Below, piece by piece: positions 44,492 through 53,931 of a DNA stretch of 64,000 nucleotides (positions are counted from its first letter, which is position 1; each line of letters opens with the position of its first letter). This stretch comes from Sinorhizobium numidicum. Its GTDB lineage: Bacteria; Pseudomonadota; Alphaproteobacteria; Rhizobiales; Rhizobiaceae. The DNA lies in the NCBI RefSeq assembly GCF_029892045.1, contig NZ_CP120368.1, positions 2,726,001 through 2,790,000 of the forward strand. The letters are read 5' to 3'. The notes below the pieces were generated by a model that saw only the letters and a list, made by a program, of their open reading frames with translations, searched no databases and was not told the origin of the DNA. The position numbers and the translations under genes are program-made.

Positions 44492-45985
44492 CTACGCCGC
44501 CATCAGCGTCCGCTTGACCGCACTGCGCCAGCCCTTGAGCTTCTCCCTCCGGGTCGCACCATCCATCTTCGGCTCGAAGCGCCGGTCGCGGGCCCAGGAG
44601 TTGGCGAATTCATCCTGGCTCGGCCAGACACCGGCGCGGCTTCCGGCGAGCCAGGCGGCGCCGAGCGCCGTCGTCTCGAGGATGATCGGTCGGTCGACCG
44701 GCGCGTCGAGAAGATCGGACAGCCGCTGCATCGTCCAATCGGACGCCACCATGCCTCCGTCGACGCGAAGCACCGTGTCCTTTCCGTTGCTGCGCCAGTC
44801 CCGGTGCATGGCATCGAGCAGGTCGCGCGTCTGGTAGCAGACGGACTCCAGCGCCGCGCGAGCGAACTCCGCCGGGCCGGTGTTGCGCGTCATCCCGTAG
44901 ATCGCACCGCGCGCATCCGGGTCCCAGTGCGGAGCGCCCAGGCCCGTGAAGGCGGGAACCAGATAGACCTCCTGCGAGGGGTCGGCACTTTCGGCAAGCG
45001 TGCCGGTGTCCGGCGCCGCCTTGATGACCTTCAGCCCGTCGCGCAGCCATTGCACCGCGGCGCCCGCGACGAAGATCGAGCCTTCGAGCGCATAGGTGGT
45101 TTCGCCGTCAAGACGATAGGCGATGGTGGTCAGCAGCCGGTTCTTCGAGCGGACGATATCCTTGCCGGTATTGAGCAGCGCGAAGCAGCCGGTACCATAG
45201 GTGGACTTCAGCATGCCGGGCTTGAAGCAGGCCTGGCCGATCGTTGCCGCCTGCTGATCGCCGGCGACGCCGAGGATCGGGATCACCGCGCCGAAGTGGG
45301 ACGGGTCGGTGACGCCGAATTCCGCGGCGCAGTCCTTCACTTCCGGCAGCATCGGCCGCGGAATGCGCAGGATTTCGAGCAGTTCGTCGTCCCAGGCATT
45401 TTCGACGATATTGTAAATCAACGTGCGCGAGGCGTTGGTGGCGTCGGTAACGAAGGACTTGCCGCCGGTGAGCCGCCAGATGAGGAACGCATCGATGGTG
45501 CCGAAGCAGAGCTCGCCCTTGGCGGCACGTGCCTGCGCGCCCTTCACATTGGAGAGGAGCCAGCTGAGCTTGGTGCCGGAGAAATAGGGATCGAGCAGCA
45601 GGCCGGTCTTCTTGGCGAAGGTCTTCTCCAGCCCCTTCTTCTTGAGCTTGTCGCAGAAGGCAGCGGTACGGCGGTCCTGCCAGACGATCGCATTGTGGAT
45701 CGGCTTGCCTGTTTCACGGTCCCAAACGACCACTGTCTCGCGCTGGTTGGTGATGCCGATCGCGGCGATGGCACTTGCGGAAATGCCGGCCTTGTCGATC
45801 GCTTGCTTGACAGTGAAGACGACGGTTTGCCAGATTTCCTCCGGGTCATGCTCGACCCAGCCGGATTTCGGAAAGTGCTGCTTGAATTCCTTCTGACCGA
45901 CGCCCGCGATTTTCTGCTTGCCGTCGAAGACGATCGCCCGCGTCGACGTCGTACCCTGATCGATCGCGAGAATATATCCGCCCAT
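44492..45985 (-). CDS. glpK: Glycerol kinase
   Basis: This enzyme phosphorylates glycerol to glycerol-3-phosphate. It has 497 residues. The ASKHA signatures are present: N-terminal phosphate loop [18 protein letters not shown], substrate residues in [17 protein letters not shown] and [14 protein letters not shown], and the [16 protein letters not shown] and [12 protein letters not shown] segments. The start at 45985 has an exceptionally strong site, GGAGGAGGGG; the longer frame upstream is repeat DNA. No glpF or glpD is adjacent. Confidence 0.97.
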   Translation of the reverse strand: MGGYILAIDQGTTSTRAIVFDGKQKIAGVGQKEFKQHFPKSGWVEHDPEEIWQTVVFTVKQAIDKAGISASAIAAIGITNQRETVVVWDRETGKPIHNAIVWQDRRTAAFCDKLKKKGLEKTFAKKTGLLLDPYFSGTKLSWLLSNVKGAQARAAKGELCFGTIDAFLIWRLTGGKSFVTDATNASRTLIYNIVENAWDDELLEILRIPRPMLPEVKDCAAEFGVTDPSHFGAVIPILGVAGDQQAATIGQACFKPGMLKSTYGTGCFALLNTGKDIVRSKNRLLTTIAYRLDGETTYALEGSIFVAGAAVQWLRDGLKVIKAAPDTGTLAESADPSQEVYLVPAFTGLGAPHWDPDARGAIYGMTRNTGPAEFARAALESVCYQTRDLLDAMHRDWRSNGKDTVLRVDGGMVASDWTMQRLSDLLDAPVDRPIILETTALGAAWLAGSRAGVWPSQDEFANSWARDRRFEPKMDGATRREKLKGWRSAVKRTLMAA

Positions 45986-46328
45986 ACACCCCTCCTCCGC
46001 AGCCATTTTAATCAGTTGGAGCAGGATGCGAGCGGAAAACCGCACACACTTTTGCCCATCCTGCACTTTTCGCCCTTCCTCAACGGCGACATTCGCAAGA
46101 CTTCAATACGAGGGGAAAACGAATGTCAAACGAAAACAAAACGCAAGCCCTCTCGCCATTGCGGTGGACGTCAACTCTGCGTCGCCTGCCCCAAAAAACA
46201 CAATTGTCACTGCCGCGCATTTGCGCGTAGGCTGAGGCTGTTGCGTCGCAAAAGAGGCGAGCGTGTGCAGAATGCAGGCCCGATTGAACTGAAGAGAGTC
46301 GGCCGACGACGCAGAGGGGGATACGAGA
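45986..46328. other. Divergent intergenic region glpK/bdhA, 343 bases
   Basis: It holds a second-family repeat at 46018-46065 next to the glpK promoter area. Beyond that it should contain the bdhA operon promoter. A GCGCATTTGCGCG palindrome occurs near 46217-46229. No leader peptide or riboswitch recognised. Confidence 0.5.
46018..46065. repeat. Second-family mosaic repeat, GGAGCAGGATGCGAGCGG unit
   Basis: Arms GCAGGATGCGAGCGGAAAACCGC and CCCATCCTGC. Same unit as at 14411 and 37643. Confidence 0.75.
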
Positions 46329-47105
46329 ATGACGAAGACCGCGGTCATAACGGGTTCGACGAGCGGCATCGGGCTGGCGATTGCCAAAGCCTTCGCCAAG
46401 ACCGGTGCCAATATCGTGCTGAACGGCTTCGGCAAACCGGACGAGATCAGGGCAGTGACGGACGAGATTGCCGGGCTCGGATCCGGCACAGTCATCTACC
46501 ATCCCGCCGATATGATGAAGCCGGATGAAATCGCCGACCTCATGGGAACTGCAGCCTCGCGCTTCGGCGGTACCGACATCCTCGTCAACAATGCCGGCGT
46601 GCAATATGTCGAAAAGATCGAGGATTTTCCTGTCGAGCAATGGGACCGGATCATCGCCATCAATCTCTCCTCCTCCTTCCATACGATCCGCGCGGCAATT
46701 CCGGCGATGAAGCAGAGAGGCTGGGGCCGAATCATCAACATCGCCTCGGCCCACGGGCTGGTCGCGTCGCCGTTCAAGTCTGCCTATGTCGCGGCCAAGC
46801 ATGGTATCATGGGGCTCACCAAGACGGTCGCGCTTGAGGTGGCCGAAAACGGTATCACCGCGAACTCGATCTGCCCCGGTTACGTGCTGACGCCACTCGT
46901 CGAAGCGCAGATACCGGACCAGGCGAGGACGCGCGGCATCACGGAGGAGCAGGTGGTAAATGAAGTGATGCTCAAGGGTCAGCCGACGAAGAAATTCATA
47001 ACCGTCGAGCAGGTCGCCTCGCTTGCGCTCTATCTCGCCAGCGACAATGCCGCTCAGATTACCGGCACGCATGTCTCGATGGATGGCGGGTGGACGGCGC
47101 AATAG
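46329..47105 (+). CDS. bdhA: D-3-hydroxybutyrate dehydrogenase
   Basis: This enzyme oxidises 3-hydroxybutyrate to acetoacetate with NAD in the PHB degradation cycle. It is a 258-residue short-chain dehydrogenase. The cofactor motif is TGSTSGIG (8-15), NNAG is near 87, and the catalytic Ser140, Tyr153 and Lys157 are all present. SAHGLVASPFKSAYVAAKHG and the C-terminal HVSMDGGWTAQ are typical of BDH. AGAGGGG precedes the ATG. It heads the operon bdhA-xdhA-xdhB, the mixed-function operon described from S. meliloti. Confidence 0.95.
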   Translation: MTKTAVITGSTSGIGLAIAKAFAKTGANIVLNGFGKPDEIRAVTDEIAGLGSGTVIYHPADMMKPDEIADLMGTAASRFGGTDILVNNAGVQYVEKIEDFPVEQWDRIIAINLSSSFHTIRAAIPAMKQRGWGRIINIASAHGLVASPFKSAYVAAKHGIMGLTKTVALEVAENGITANSICPGYVLTPLVEAQIPDQARTRGITEEQVVNEVMLKGQPTKKFITVEQVASLALYLASDNAAQITGTHVSMDGGWTAQ

Positions 47106-47120
47106 AGCGGGGATAACGGC

Positions 47121-48611
47121 ATGGCACAGGCATCCGATAGCATCCGTTTCATTCTGAACGATACGGAGGTGGCGCTTTCGGACGTTGCCCCGACCACAAT
47201 ACTGCTCGACTACCTGCGGCTCGAACGCCGCCTGACCGGCACCAAGGAAGGCTGTGCCGAAGGCGATTGCGGCGCCTGCACCGTCCTCGTCGGCCGCCTT
47301 GCGAGCGACGGCCGAGGCGGCGAAAGCCTCATCTATGAAAGCGTCAACGCCTGCATCCGTTTCGTCGGCTCACTGAACGCGACACATGTCGTGACCGTCG
47401 AGCATCTGGCGGCCAGCGATGGTACGTTGCATCCGGTGCAGCAGGCGATGGTGGATTTTCACGGCTCCCAATGCGGCTTCTGCACACCGGGATTCGTCAT
47501 GTCGCTCTACGGGCTATGGCTGACGAACGACAATCCAAGCCGCGCGGCGATCGAAAAGGCGCTGCAGGGCAATCTCTGTCGCTGCACAGGATACGAGCCG
47601 ATCGTTAGGGCAGCGGAGGCAGCCGCCAAGGAGCGGCCATCGGCGATCTTCGACCCGATCACCCGCACGCGGGAGACCGTAACGGCGCGGCTAAAGGCGC
47701 TCCGCTCAACGGAAACGATCGTCATCCGCAACGGCGAGGACTGTCTGATCGTGCCGGCTGACGCCGCAGGCCTGGCGACCGTGCTTGCCGAGTATCCGAC
47801 GGCGACGATCGTCGCCGGTTCTACCGATGTCGGCCTTTGGGTGACGAAGCAGATGCGGTCGCTCAATCCAGTCGTCTTCATCAACGGCATCTCCGAGTTG
47901 CAGCAGATGGGGGGGACTGAGGCAGGGCTGACGATCGGCGCCGGCGTCAGCTACACGGCGGCTTTCGAGGCTTTGTCTGACATCCATCCTGCCTTCGGCG
48001 GGCTCATCGACCGCATCGGCGGCGAACAGATCCGCAACATGGGCACGATCGGCGGCAATATCGCCAACGGCTCGCCGATCGGCGACAGCCCGCCGCCGCT
48101 GATCGTCCTCGGCGCGACGGTAACCTTGCGCTCGAAGGACGGCATGCGCATGCTGCCGCTCGAGGACTTCTTCATCGCCTATGGAAAGCAGGACCGAATG
48201 CCGGGCGAGTTCGTCGAAAGCATCTTCGTTCCCGCGCTGCCGCCCGGCGACCTTTTCGCCGCCTATAAGATTTCAAAGCGCCGCGACGAGGATATCTCCG
48301 CCCTGCTCGGCGCCTTCCGCGTTTCCCTCGACACGGACAATCGGGTGAAGGCGGCGCTCATTGCCTATGGCGGCATGGCGGCGACGCCGAAAAGGGCGAA
48401 GGCCGTGGAAATGGCCCTCATCGACCAGCCCTGGACGGAGACGACCATTCGCGCGGCGCAAGCAGCTTTCGAGACGGACTACCAACCGCTCACCGACTGG
48501 CGCGCTTCTAGCGCCTACCGCATGCTGGCGGCAAAGAACTTGCTGCTGCGGTTTTTCATGGAGAGCGCCGGTGAAACGGCCCAGCTCCAGCGTTTCGAGG
48601 ACGTGGCATGA
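47121..48611 (+). CDS. xdhA: Xanthine dehydrogenase small subunit (2Fe-2S and FAD)
   Basis: The electron-transfer subunit oxidises xanthine and hypoxanthine together with XdhB. It has 496 residues. The first [2Fe-2S] cluster is held by Cys45, 50, 53 and 78; the second by Cys118, 121, 153 and 155. The FAD domain (about 185-390) carries VAGSTDVGLWVTKQ and MGTIGGNIANGSPIGDSPP. Fifteen bases separate it from bdhA, so the two share a transcript. No xdhC insertion factor lies in the window. Confidence 0.95.
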   Translation: MAQASDSIRFILNDTEVALSDVAPTTILLDYLRLERRLTGTKEGCAEGDCGACTVLVGRLASDGRGGESLIYESVNACIRFVGSLNATHVVTVEHLAASDGTLHPVQQAMVDFHGSQCGFCTPGFVMSLYGLWLTNDNPSRAAIEKALQGNLCRCTGYEPIVRAAEAAAKERPSAIFDPITRTRETVTARLKALRSTETIVIRNGEDCLIVPADAAGLATVLAEYPTATIVAGSTDVGLWVTKQMRSLNPVVFINGISELQQMGGTEAGLTIGAGVSYTAAFEALSDIHPAFGGLIDRIGGEQIRNMGTIGGNIANGSPIGDSPPPLIVLGATVTLRSKDGMRMLPLEDFFIAYGKQDRMPGEFVESIFVPALPPGDLFAAYKISKRRDEDISALLGAFRVSLDTDNRVKAALIAYGGMAATPKRAKAVEMALIDQPWTETTIRAAQAAFETDYQPLTDWRASSAYRMLAAKNLLLRFFMESAGETAQLQRFEDVA

Positions 48612-48647
48612 CTGGTCGTTTCGAGGTCTATGGTTTTGGAATACCGC

Positions 48648-48690
48648 TCACCCTAACCCTCTCCCCGAGGGCCGGAAGAGGGGACGAGGG
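48648..48690. repeat. CCCTCTCCCC-type repeat between xdhA and xdhB
   Basis: CACCCTAACCCTCTCCCCGA and GGAAGAGGGGACGAGGG form an imperfect hairpin. It occupies the start of an unusual 261-base spacer inside the xdh operon. Confidence 0.7.
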
Positions 48691-48872
48691 AATGCAGCCT
48701 ATTCTGCAAACGGCGAAAGGGCGAAGCGAATTTATCCAGACACGCTTTCCCGCCACCCCGATGATGAGAGGAACCGAGCGAAGCGCCGCAACATCCCTTC
48801 GCCCCGTCTCGACAGGGAGAAGCTGGCCGGCAGGCCGGATAAGGGGCCCATCCTTCCGGAGGAACGGCTGAG

Positions 48873-51209
48873 ATGGACAAGTCCACCTTCGAAGAAAACA
48901 AGACCATCGCCGGCCCCATCTACACGCCGCTCCGCCACGACAGCGCGCGCAAGCATGTCGCCGGCACCGCCGACTATATCGACGACATGCCGGAACCTGC
49001 CGGCACGCTGCACGGCGCGCTCGGCCTGACCGACCGGGCGCACGCAGAAATCCTGGAGATGGACCTCTCAACCGTCGAGGCCGTGCCGGGTGTCGTCTAC
49101 GTGCTGACGGCAAAGGACATGCCGCATTCCAACGACATCAGCCCCACCCACCTGCACGATGAGCCGGTGCTTGCCGATGGCCGGGTTCAGTTCCATGGCC
49201 AACCGGCTTTTGCCGTAATTGCGGAGACGCGTGATATCGCCCGTCGGGCGGCGCGGCTTGCGAAAATCACCTATCGCGACCTGCCGCATGTCATCGATGT
49301 CACCGATGCCATGGCAGTGGGTGGCGAATTCGTCACCCCGCCGCTGACGCTCCAGCGCGGCGATGCGGAAGGCGAGCTGGAGCGGGCGCAGCGCCGGCTC
49401 AAGGGCCGGATGCGGATCGGCGGCCAGGAGCACTTCTATCTGGAAGGGCACATAGCGCTCGCGATCCCCGGCGAGGACGACGATATGACGGTCTGGGTCT
49501 CGACGCAGCATCCGAGCGAGATCCAGCGTATGGTCGCGCAGGTGCTTGGCGTGCCGTCCAACGCCATCACCGTCAATGTCCGCCGCATGGGTGGTGGCTT
49601 CGGCGGCAAGGAAACGCAGGGCAACCAGTTTGCGGCACTTGCCGCTGTCGCCGCGCGCAAACTTCGCCGTGCCGTCAAGTTCCGCCCGGACCGCGACGAC
49701 GACATGACCGCCACCGGCAAGCGCCACGATTTCCTTGTCGATTACGATGTCGGCTTCGATGATGACGGGCGCATCCTTGCCGTCCACACGAATTACGCCG
49801 CGCGATGCGGCTATTCCTCCGATCTCTCCGGCCCCGTGACCGACCGCGCTCTCTTCCATGCCGACAACGCCTATTTCTATCCGAATGTGAAGCTGAATTC
49901 TCAGCCACTGAAGACGAACACGGTATCGAACACCGCCTTTCGCGGCTTCGGCGGGCCGCAGGGCATGCTCGGCTGCGAGCGGATCATCGAGGAGATCGCC
50001 TATGCGCTCGGCAAGGACCCGCTCGAAATCCGCAAGCTGAACTTCTACGGCGACAAGGATTCCGGCCGCAACGTCACGCCCTATCACCAGAAGATCGAGG
50101 ACAACATCATCCGCCGGATCGTCGACGAGCTGGAGGCGAGCGCCGATTATCAGGCGCGGCGGACAGCGATCATCGACTTCAACAAATCGAGCCGGGTGAT
50201 CCGCAAGGGCATCGCCCTGACGCCGGTGAAATTCGGCATCTCCTTCACCATGACCCACCTCAACCAGGCGGGCGCGCTCGTCCATGTCTACACGGACGGC
50301 TCGGTCCATCTCAATCACGGCGGCACCGAGATGGGCCAGGGCCTCTACACCAAGGTGGCGCAGGTTCTCGCCGAGAGTTTCCAGATCGATATCGACCGCG
50401 TGAAGATTACCGCGACGACGACCGGCAAGGTGCCGAACACGTCGGCGACCGCCGCCTCCTCCGGCTCCGACCTCAACGGCATGGCTGCCTTCGATGCCGC
50501 CCGGCAGATCAAGGAACGGCTCGTCGCCTTTGCCGCCGAGCGCTGGCAGACGACCGCCGAAAACGTCACCTTCGTCGCCAATCATGTGAAGATCGGCGAA
50601 GAACTGGTGCCCTTCGCTGAGTTCATCGGCCGGGCCTATCTGGCGCGCGTGCAGCTTTCCGCCGCCGGTTTCTACGCAACGCCGAAGATCCACTGGGACC
50701 GCGCCACGGGGCGAGGCACGCCCTTCTACTATTTCGCCTATGGCGCCGCCGTTTCCGAAGTTTCGATCGATACGCTGACGGGAGAATACCTGGTCGACCG
50801 TGTCGACGTGCTGCACGACGTCGGCCGCTCGCTCAATCCGGCGATCGACCTCGGCCAAGTCGAGGGGGGCTTCGTCCAGGGCATGGGTTGGCTGACGACG
50901 GAGGAGCTATGGTGGGACGAGAAGGGGCGTTTGAGAACGCATGCGCCGTCGACCTACAAGATCCCACTCGCATCGGATCGGCCGAAGATCTTCAACGTGC
51001 GCCTCGCCGAATGGTCGGAAAACGCAGAAAAGACCATCGGCCGGTCGAAGGCCGTTGGAGAGCCGCCCCTCATGCTGCCGATCTCAGTGCTGGAGGCCCT
51101 GTCGATGGCGATCGCCAGCGTCGCCGATTATCGCGAGTGCCCCCGCCTCGACACGCCGGCGACGCCGGAACGCATTTTGCTGGCGGTCGAGCGCCTCAGG
51201 CAGACGTAG
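48873..51209 (+). CDS. xdhB: Xanthine dehydrogenase large, molybdopterin-binding subunit
   Basis: The catalytic subunit has 778 residues and carries the Mo-cofactor. Motifs include GGQEHFYLEGHIALAIP, VNVRRMGGGFGGKETQGNQF, RGFGGPQGMLGCERIIEEIA (active-site Arg) and NHGGTEMGQGLYTKVAQV. The C-terminal KAVGEPPLMLPISVLEA carries the catalytic Glu. The start at 48873 follows GGAGGAACGG. The 261-base gap from xdhA, with a hairpin repeat inside, is unusual for an operon and may reduce read-through. Urate made here would pass to PuuD, encoded 1.5 kb downstream. Confidence 0.96.
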   Translation: MDKSTFEENKTIAGPIYTPLRHDSARKHVAGTADYIDDMPEPAGTLHGALGLTDRAHAEILEMDLSTVEAVPGVVYVLTAKDMPHSNDISPTHLHDEPVLADGRVQFHGQPAFAVIAETRDIARRAARLAKITYRDLPHVIDVTDAMAVGGEFVTPPLTLQRGDAEGELERAQRRLKGRMRIGGQEHFYLEGHIALAIPGEDDDMTVWVSTQHPSEIQRMVAQVLGVPSNAITVNVRRMGGGFGGKETQGNQFAALAAVAARKLRRAVKFRPDRDDDMTATGKRHDFLVDYDVGFDDDGRILAVHTNYAARCGYSSDLSGPVTDRALFHADNAYFYPNVKLNSQPLKTNTVSNTAFRGFGGPQGMLGCERIIEEIAYALGKDPLEIRKLNFYGDKDSGRNVTPYHQKIEDNIIRRIVDELEASADYQARRTAIIDFNKSSRVIRKGIALTPVKFGISFTMTHLNQAGALVHVYTDGSVHLNHGGTEMGQGLYTKVAQVLAESFQIDIDRVKITATTTGKVPNTSATAASSGSDLNGMAAFDAARQIKERLVAFAAERWQTTAENVTFVANHVKIGEELVPFAEFIGRAYLARVQLSAAGFYATPKIHWDRATGRGTPFYYFAYGAAVSEVSIDTLTGEYLVDRVDVLHDVGRSLNPAIDLGQVEGGFVQGMGWLTTEELWWDEKGRLRTHAPSTYKIPLASDRPKIFNVRLAEWSENAEKTIGRSKAVGEPPLMLPISVLEALSMAIASVADYRECPRLDTPATPERILLAVERLRQT

Positions 51210-51240
51210 CCGGCGTCCGCTGCTCATCGCAATGTTCGGT

Positions 51241-51444
51241 CTACCGCAGCATCTCGTCATCCTGCCGGGGCATGCGCCCGTCCAGGAATCCCAGGTCCTT
51301 TTTCATATAATCGGAGGTTGAGTCGAGATCGAGTCTCAGGCTGCGGCCCTTGATGCCACGAAGCGCGGAAGCGGCGATCCTCATTGCCCCGCTCAACGAG
51401 AGAAATGATTTTCTTTCAGCATGTTCCAATGTATCGCAAGTCAT
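51241..51444 (-). CDS. Small basic protein, DUF1127-like C-terminus
   Basis: A 67-residue protein. The C-terminal part (about 25-60: SALRGIKGRSLRLDLDSTSD and the YMKKDLGFLDGR that follows) resembles the Arg-rich DUF1127 pattern of a helix ending in L-x2-L-S-D-x2-L-x-D-I-G. The start at 51444 follows AAAAGGTG. It is divergent from the LysR-type regulator, a common setting for such small proteins in rhizobia. Some DUF1127 proteins affect phosphate and carbon metabolism or RNA turnover; no such role is shown here. Confidence 0.6.
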   Translation of the reverse strand: MTCDTLEHAERKSFLSLSGAMRIAASALRGIKGRSLRLDLDSTSDYMKKDLGFLDGRMPRQDDEMLR

Positions 51445-51546
51445 CTTGGCACCTTTTGAACGCGGTGAACTTGGCTTGCAGAATGGCGGGAAAGATGCTC
51501 GAATTCCAATCGAACATCCGTCTGCATGCATCAAGAGAACTTATCC

Positions 51547-52443
51547 ATGAAGATGTCGAAGCAGTTCCCGCTGAATGCGCTGAGGGTCTTCGAGGCGGCC
51601 GCCCGCCTCGGCAGCTTCACCAAGGCCGGCGAGGAACTCGGCATGACCCAGACTGCGGTCAGCTATCAGATCAAGCTCATCGAGGAGAATGTCGGCGAGC
51701 CGCTGTTTTTGAGACGCCCCCGGCAGGTCGCGCTCACCGAGGTCGGCCAGCGCCTGGCGCCCAAGGTGACGGAAGCCTTCGAAATGCTGCAGGACGCCGT
51801 TTCGTCGGCCCGCGGCGATGTCGATGCCGCGCTTCTTATCCACTCGACCGCGACCTTTGCTTCGCAATGGCTCGCGCGCAACATCGGCAGCTTTCAGCTC
51901 GCCCATCCGAATATCGCGGTTCGATTGACTGCGTCCAACAATATCGTCGATATCAGCAAGGAAGCGGCCGATGTCGCTATTCGTTCCGGTAGAGGTGCTT
52001 GGCCCGGTCTCGACAGCCATCGTTTGATGAGGGTGGAATTCACCCCGATGCTAAGCCCGGCGCTCGCCGAGACCATCGGCGGCGTGCATGAGCCGCGCGA
52101 TCTTCTGAAACTGAGGATCATCGGCCCGGACGACCCTTGGTGGTTGCTCTGGTTCCGGGCCGCCGGCGTTCCCGATCCCGATCTTGCCGGCCGGCCAGTA
52201 AGCCGGCTCGGCGCTCAATCCTTCGAGGCGCGCGCTGCCATGGCCGGCCAAGGCGTCGCAATACTTACTCCTGAGTTCTATGTCGACGATGTCGCACTCG
52301 GAAGGCTTTACCAGCCCTTCGATCTGCGCTGCCGCGACGGCCAGGACTATTGGCTTGCCCATCTGCATGCCCGGCGGAACGTCCCGAAGATACGCGCTTT
52401 TCGCGACTGGATTCTTGCGGAACTCAATCCGGATGCCGCTTGA
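51547..52443 (+). CDS. LysR-type regulator (GcvA-like)
   Basis: A 298-residue LTTR. The N-terminal helix-turn-helix has the GcvA-like pattern FPLNALRVFEAAARLGSFTK, then AGEELGMTQTAVSYQIKLIE. The effector domain follows from about 92 (ALLIHSTATFASQWLARNIGSF). Lying between xdhB and puuD and divergent from a small gene, it is the best candidate to control the purine genes around it. The 102-base divergent region contains an AT-rich segment but no clear T-N11-A site that I can assign. Confidence 0.85.
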   Translation: MKMSKQFPLNALRVFEAAARLGSFTKAGEELGMTQTAVSYQIKLIEENVGEPLFLRRPRQVALTEVGQRLAPKVTEAFEMLQDAVSSARGDVDAALLIHSTATFASQWLARNIGSFQLAHPNIAVRLTASNNIVDISKEAADVAIRSGRGAWPGLDSHRLMRVEFTPMLSPALAETIGGVHEPRDLLKLRIIGPDDPWWLLWFRAAGVPDPDLAGRPVSRLGAQSFEARAAMAGQGVAILTPEFYVDDVALGRLYQPFDLRCRDGQDYWLAHLHARRNVPKIRAFRDWILAELNPDAA

Positions 52444-52584
52444 GCCGACATGCGCGGACAAACGGCTCTATCCGGCTGAAATCGGTCCGTTTCACCGGCG
52501 CGCGCCGACCAGCGAATGCGGTTGAGCAATCAAATCGGCTCTTCCCCGTCTCCGTTTTTTTTCGCAAGGTGATCCGACCGACAC

Positions 52585-52687
52585 CACAGCGCCGTGCGTC
52601 CTTTAGGACGCACAACGTCGCTGTAGCACTTTGAAGTACTGCATGTTTTTATCCTTAAATCGGCTCCGATTTGAGAACATGCAGCAG
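52585..52687. repeat. RIME-like mosaic repeat, copy 5 (P1-P2 orientation)
   Basis: P1 CACAGCGCCGTGCGTCCTTTAGGACGCACAACGTCGCTGTAG, P2 AAATCGGCTCCGATTTGAG, and the ACATGCAGCAG end. It ends 12 bases before the puuD start, so it is in the puuD leader. Confidence 0.85.
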
Positions 52688-52698
52688 AGGGGACCTGA

Positions 52699-53931
52699 AT
52701 GTACGAATTCGCCATCGCCTGGGAATGGCTGGCCTTTGCCGCGCGCTGGCTGCATGTCATCACCGCCATCGCCTGGATCGGCTCATCCTTCTATTTCATC
52801 GCGCTTGACCTCGGCCTCGTGAAGCGCGAGCACCTGCCCGCGGGCGTCTATGGTGAGGAATGGCAGGTGCATGGCGGCGGCTTCTACCATATCCAGAAAT
52901 ATCTGGTGGCGCCCGCCACGATGCCGGAGCACCTGACCTGGTTCAAATGGGAATCCTACATGACGTGGCTCTCGGGCTTCGCCATGCTTTGCATCATCTA
53001 CTACGGCGGCGCCGATCTCTTTCTGATCGATCGCCACGTGCTGGACATCTCGGCAACCACCGCGATCCTGATCTCGGTCGCTTCGCTCGGCCTTGGCTGG
53101 ATGCTCTATGATCTTCTCTGCAAGTCCCCGATCGGCAAGAAGACCTGGGGATTGATGGCACTGCTTTATGTGGTGCTCGTTGCCATGGCCTGGGGTTATA
53201 CGCAGGTCTTTACTGGTCGCGCCGCCTTCCTGCATCTCGGCGCCTTCACCGCGACGATCATGTCGGCGAACGTGTTCTTCATCATTATTCCCAACCAGAA
53301 GATCGTCGTTGCCGAGCTGATCGCTGGACGCACGCCGGATCCGAAGCTCGGCGCCCAGGCAAAGCAGCGCTCGCTGCACAACAACTACCTGACGCTGCCC
53401 GTCATTTTCTTCATGCTGTCGAACCACTATCCGCTCGCCTTCGCGACGGCGTTCAACTGGATCATCGCGGCACTGGTCTTCCTGATGGGCGTGACCATTC
53501 GCCACTGGTTCAACACCACGCATGCGCGCAAGGGCAAACCGACCTGGACCTGGATCGTCACCGTGATCCTCTTCATCCTGATCATGTGGCTCTCGACGGT
53601 GCCTAAGGTGCTGACCGGAGAGAAGGAGGCCCAGGCAGCGCCGGCCTTTGCGCGCTTTGCCGATAATGCCCACTTCCCGGCGGTCAGGGATACGATCTCG
53701 ACCCGCTGCAGCATGTGTCACGCGGCCGAACCCGTTTACGAGGACATCGCGCGCGCGCCGAACGGCGTCCAACTCGAAAGCGATGCGGAGATTGCCGCCC
53801 GTGCGCGCGAAATCTATATCCAGGCGGGGCGCAGCCATGCCATGCCGCCCGGCAATATAACCGACATGACGGCGGATGAACGTAGGCTCATAACAGCCTG
53901 GTTCGAGAGCGCCGTCGGGGAGACACGATGA
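52699..53931 (+). CDS. puuD: Membrane-bound urate oxidase with cytochrome c domain
   Basis: PuuD oxidises urate to 5-hydroxyisourate and passes electrons to a c-type heme rather than to oxygen directly, as shown for the Agrobacterium protein. It has 410 residues. About eight hydrophobic helices fill residues 10-305, with conserved His, Trp and Asn in AWIGSSFYFIALD and FFMLSNHYPLAFA. The C-terminal cytochrome c domain (about 315-410) has the heme motif CSMCH (337-341) and a likely axial Met382 in HAMPPGN. AGAGGGGACC precedes the ATG. Its stop overlaps the guaD start (ATGA). Confidence 0.95.
   Translation: MYEFAIAWEWLAFAARWLHVITAIAWIGSSFYFIALDLGLVKREHLPAGVYGEEWQVHGGGFYHIQKYLVAPATMPEHLTWFKWESYMTWLSGFAMLCIIYYGGADLFLIDRHVLDISATTAILISVASLGLGWMLYDLLCKSPIGKKTWGLMALLYVVLVAMAWGYTQVFTGRAAFLHLGAFTATIMSANVFFIIIPNQKIVVAELIAGRTPDPKLGAQAKQRSLHNNYLTLPVIFFMLSNHYPLAFATAFNWIIAALVFLMGVTIRHWFNTTHARKGKPTWTWIVTVILFILIMWLSTVPKVLTGEKEAQAAPAFARFADNAHFPAVRDTISTRCSMCHAAEPVYEDIARAPNGVQLESDAEIAARAREIYIQAGRSHAMPPGNITDMTADERRLITAWFESAVGETR

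Noticed and set aside
49068..50858. 596-codon minus-strand frame
   Set aside because: It is the shadow of xdhB; composition is typical of antisense frames in GC-rich DNA.
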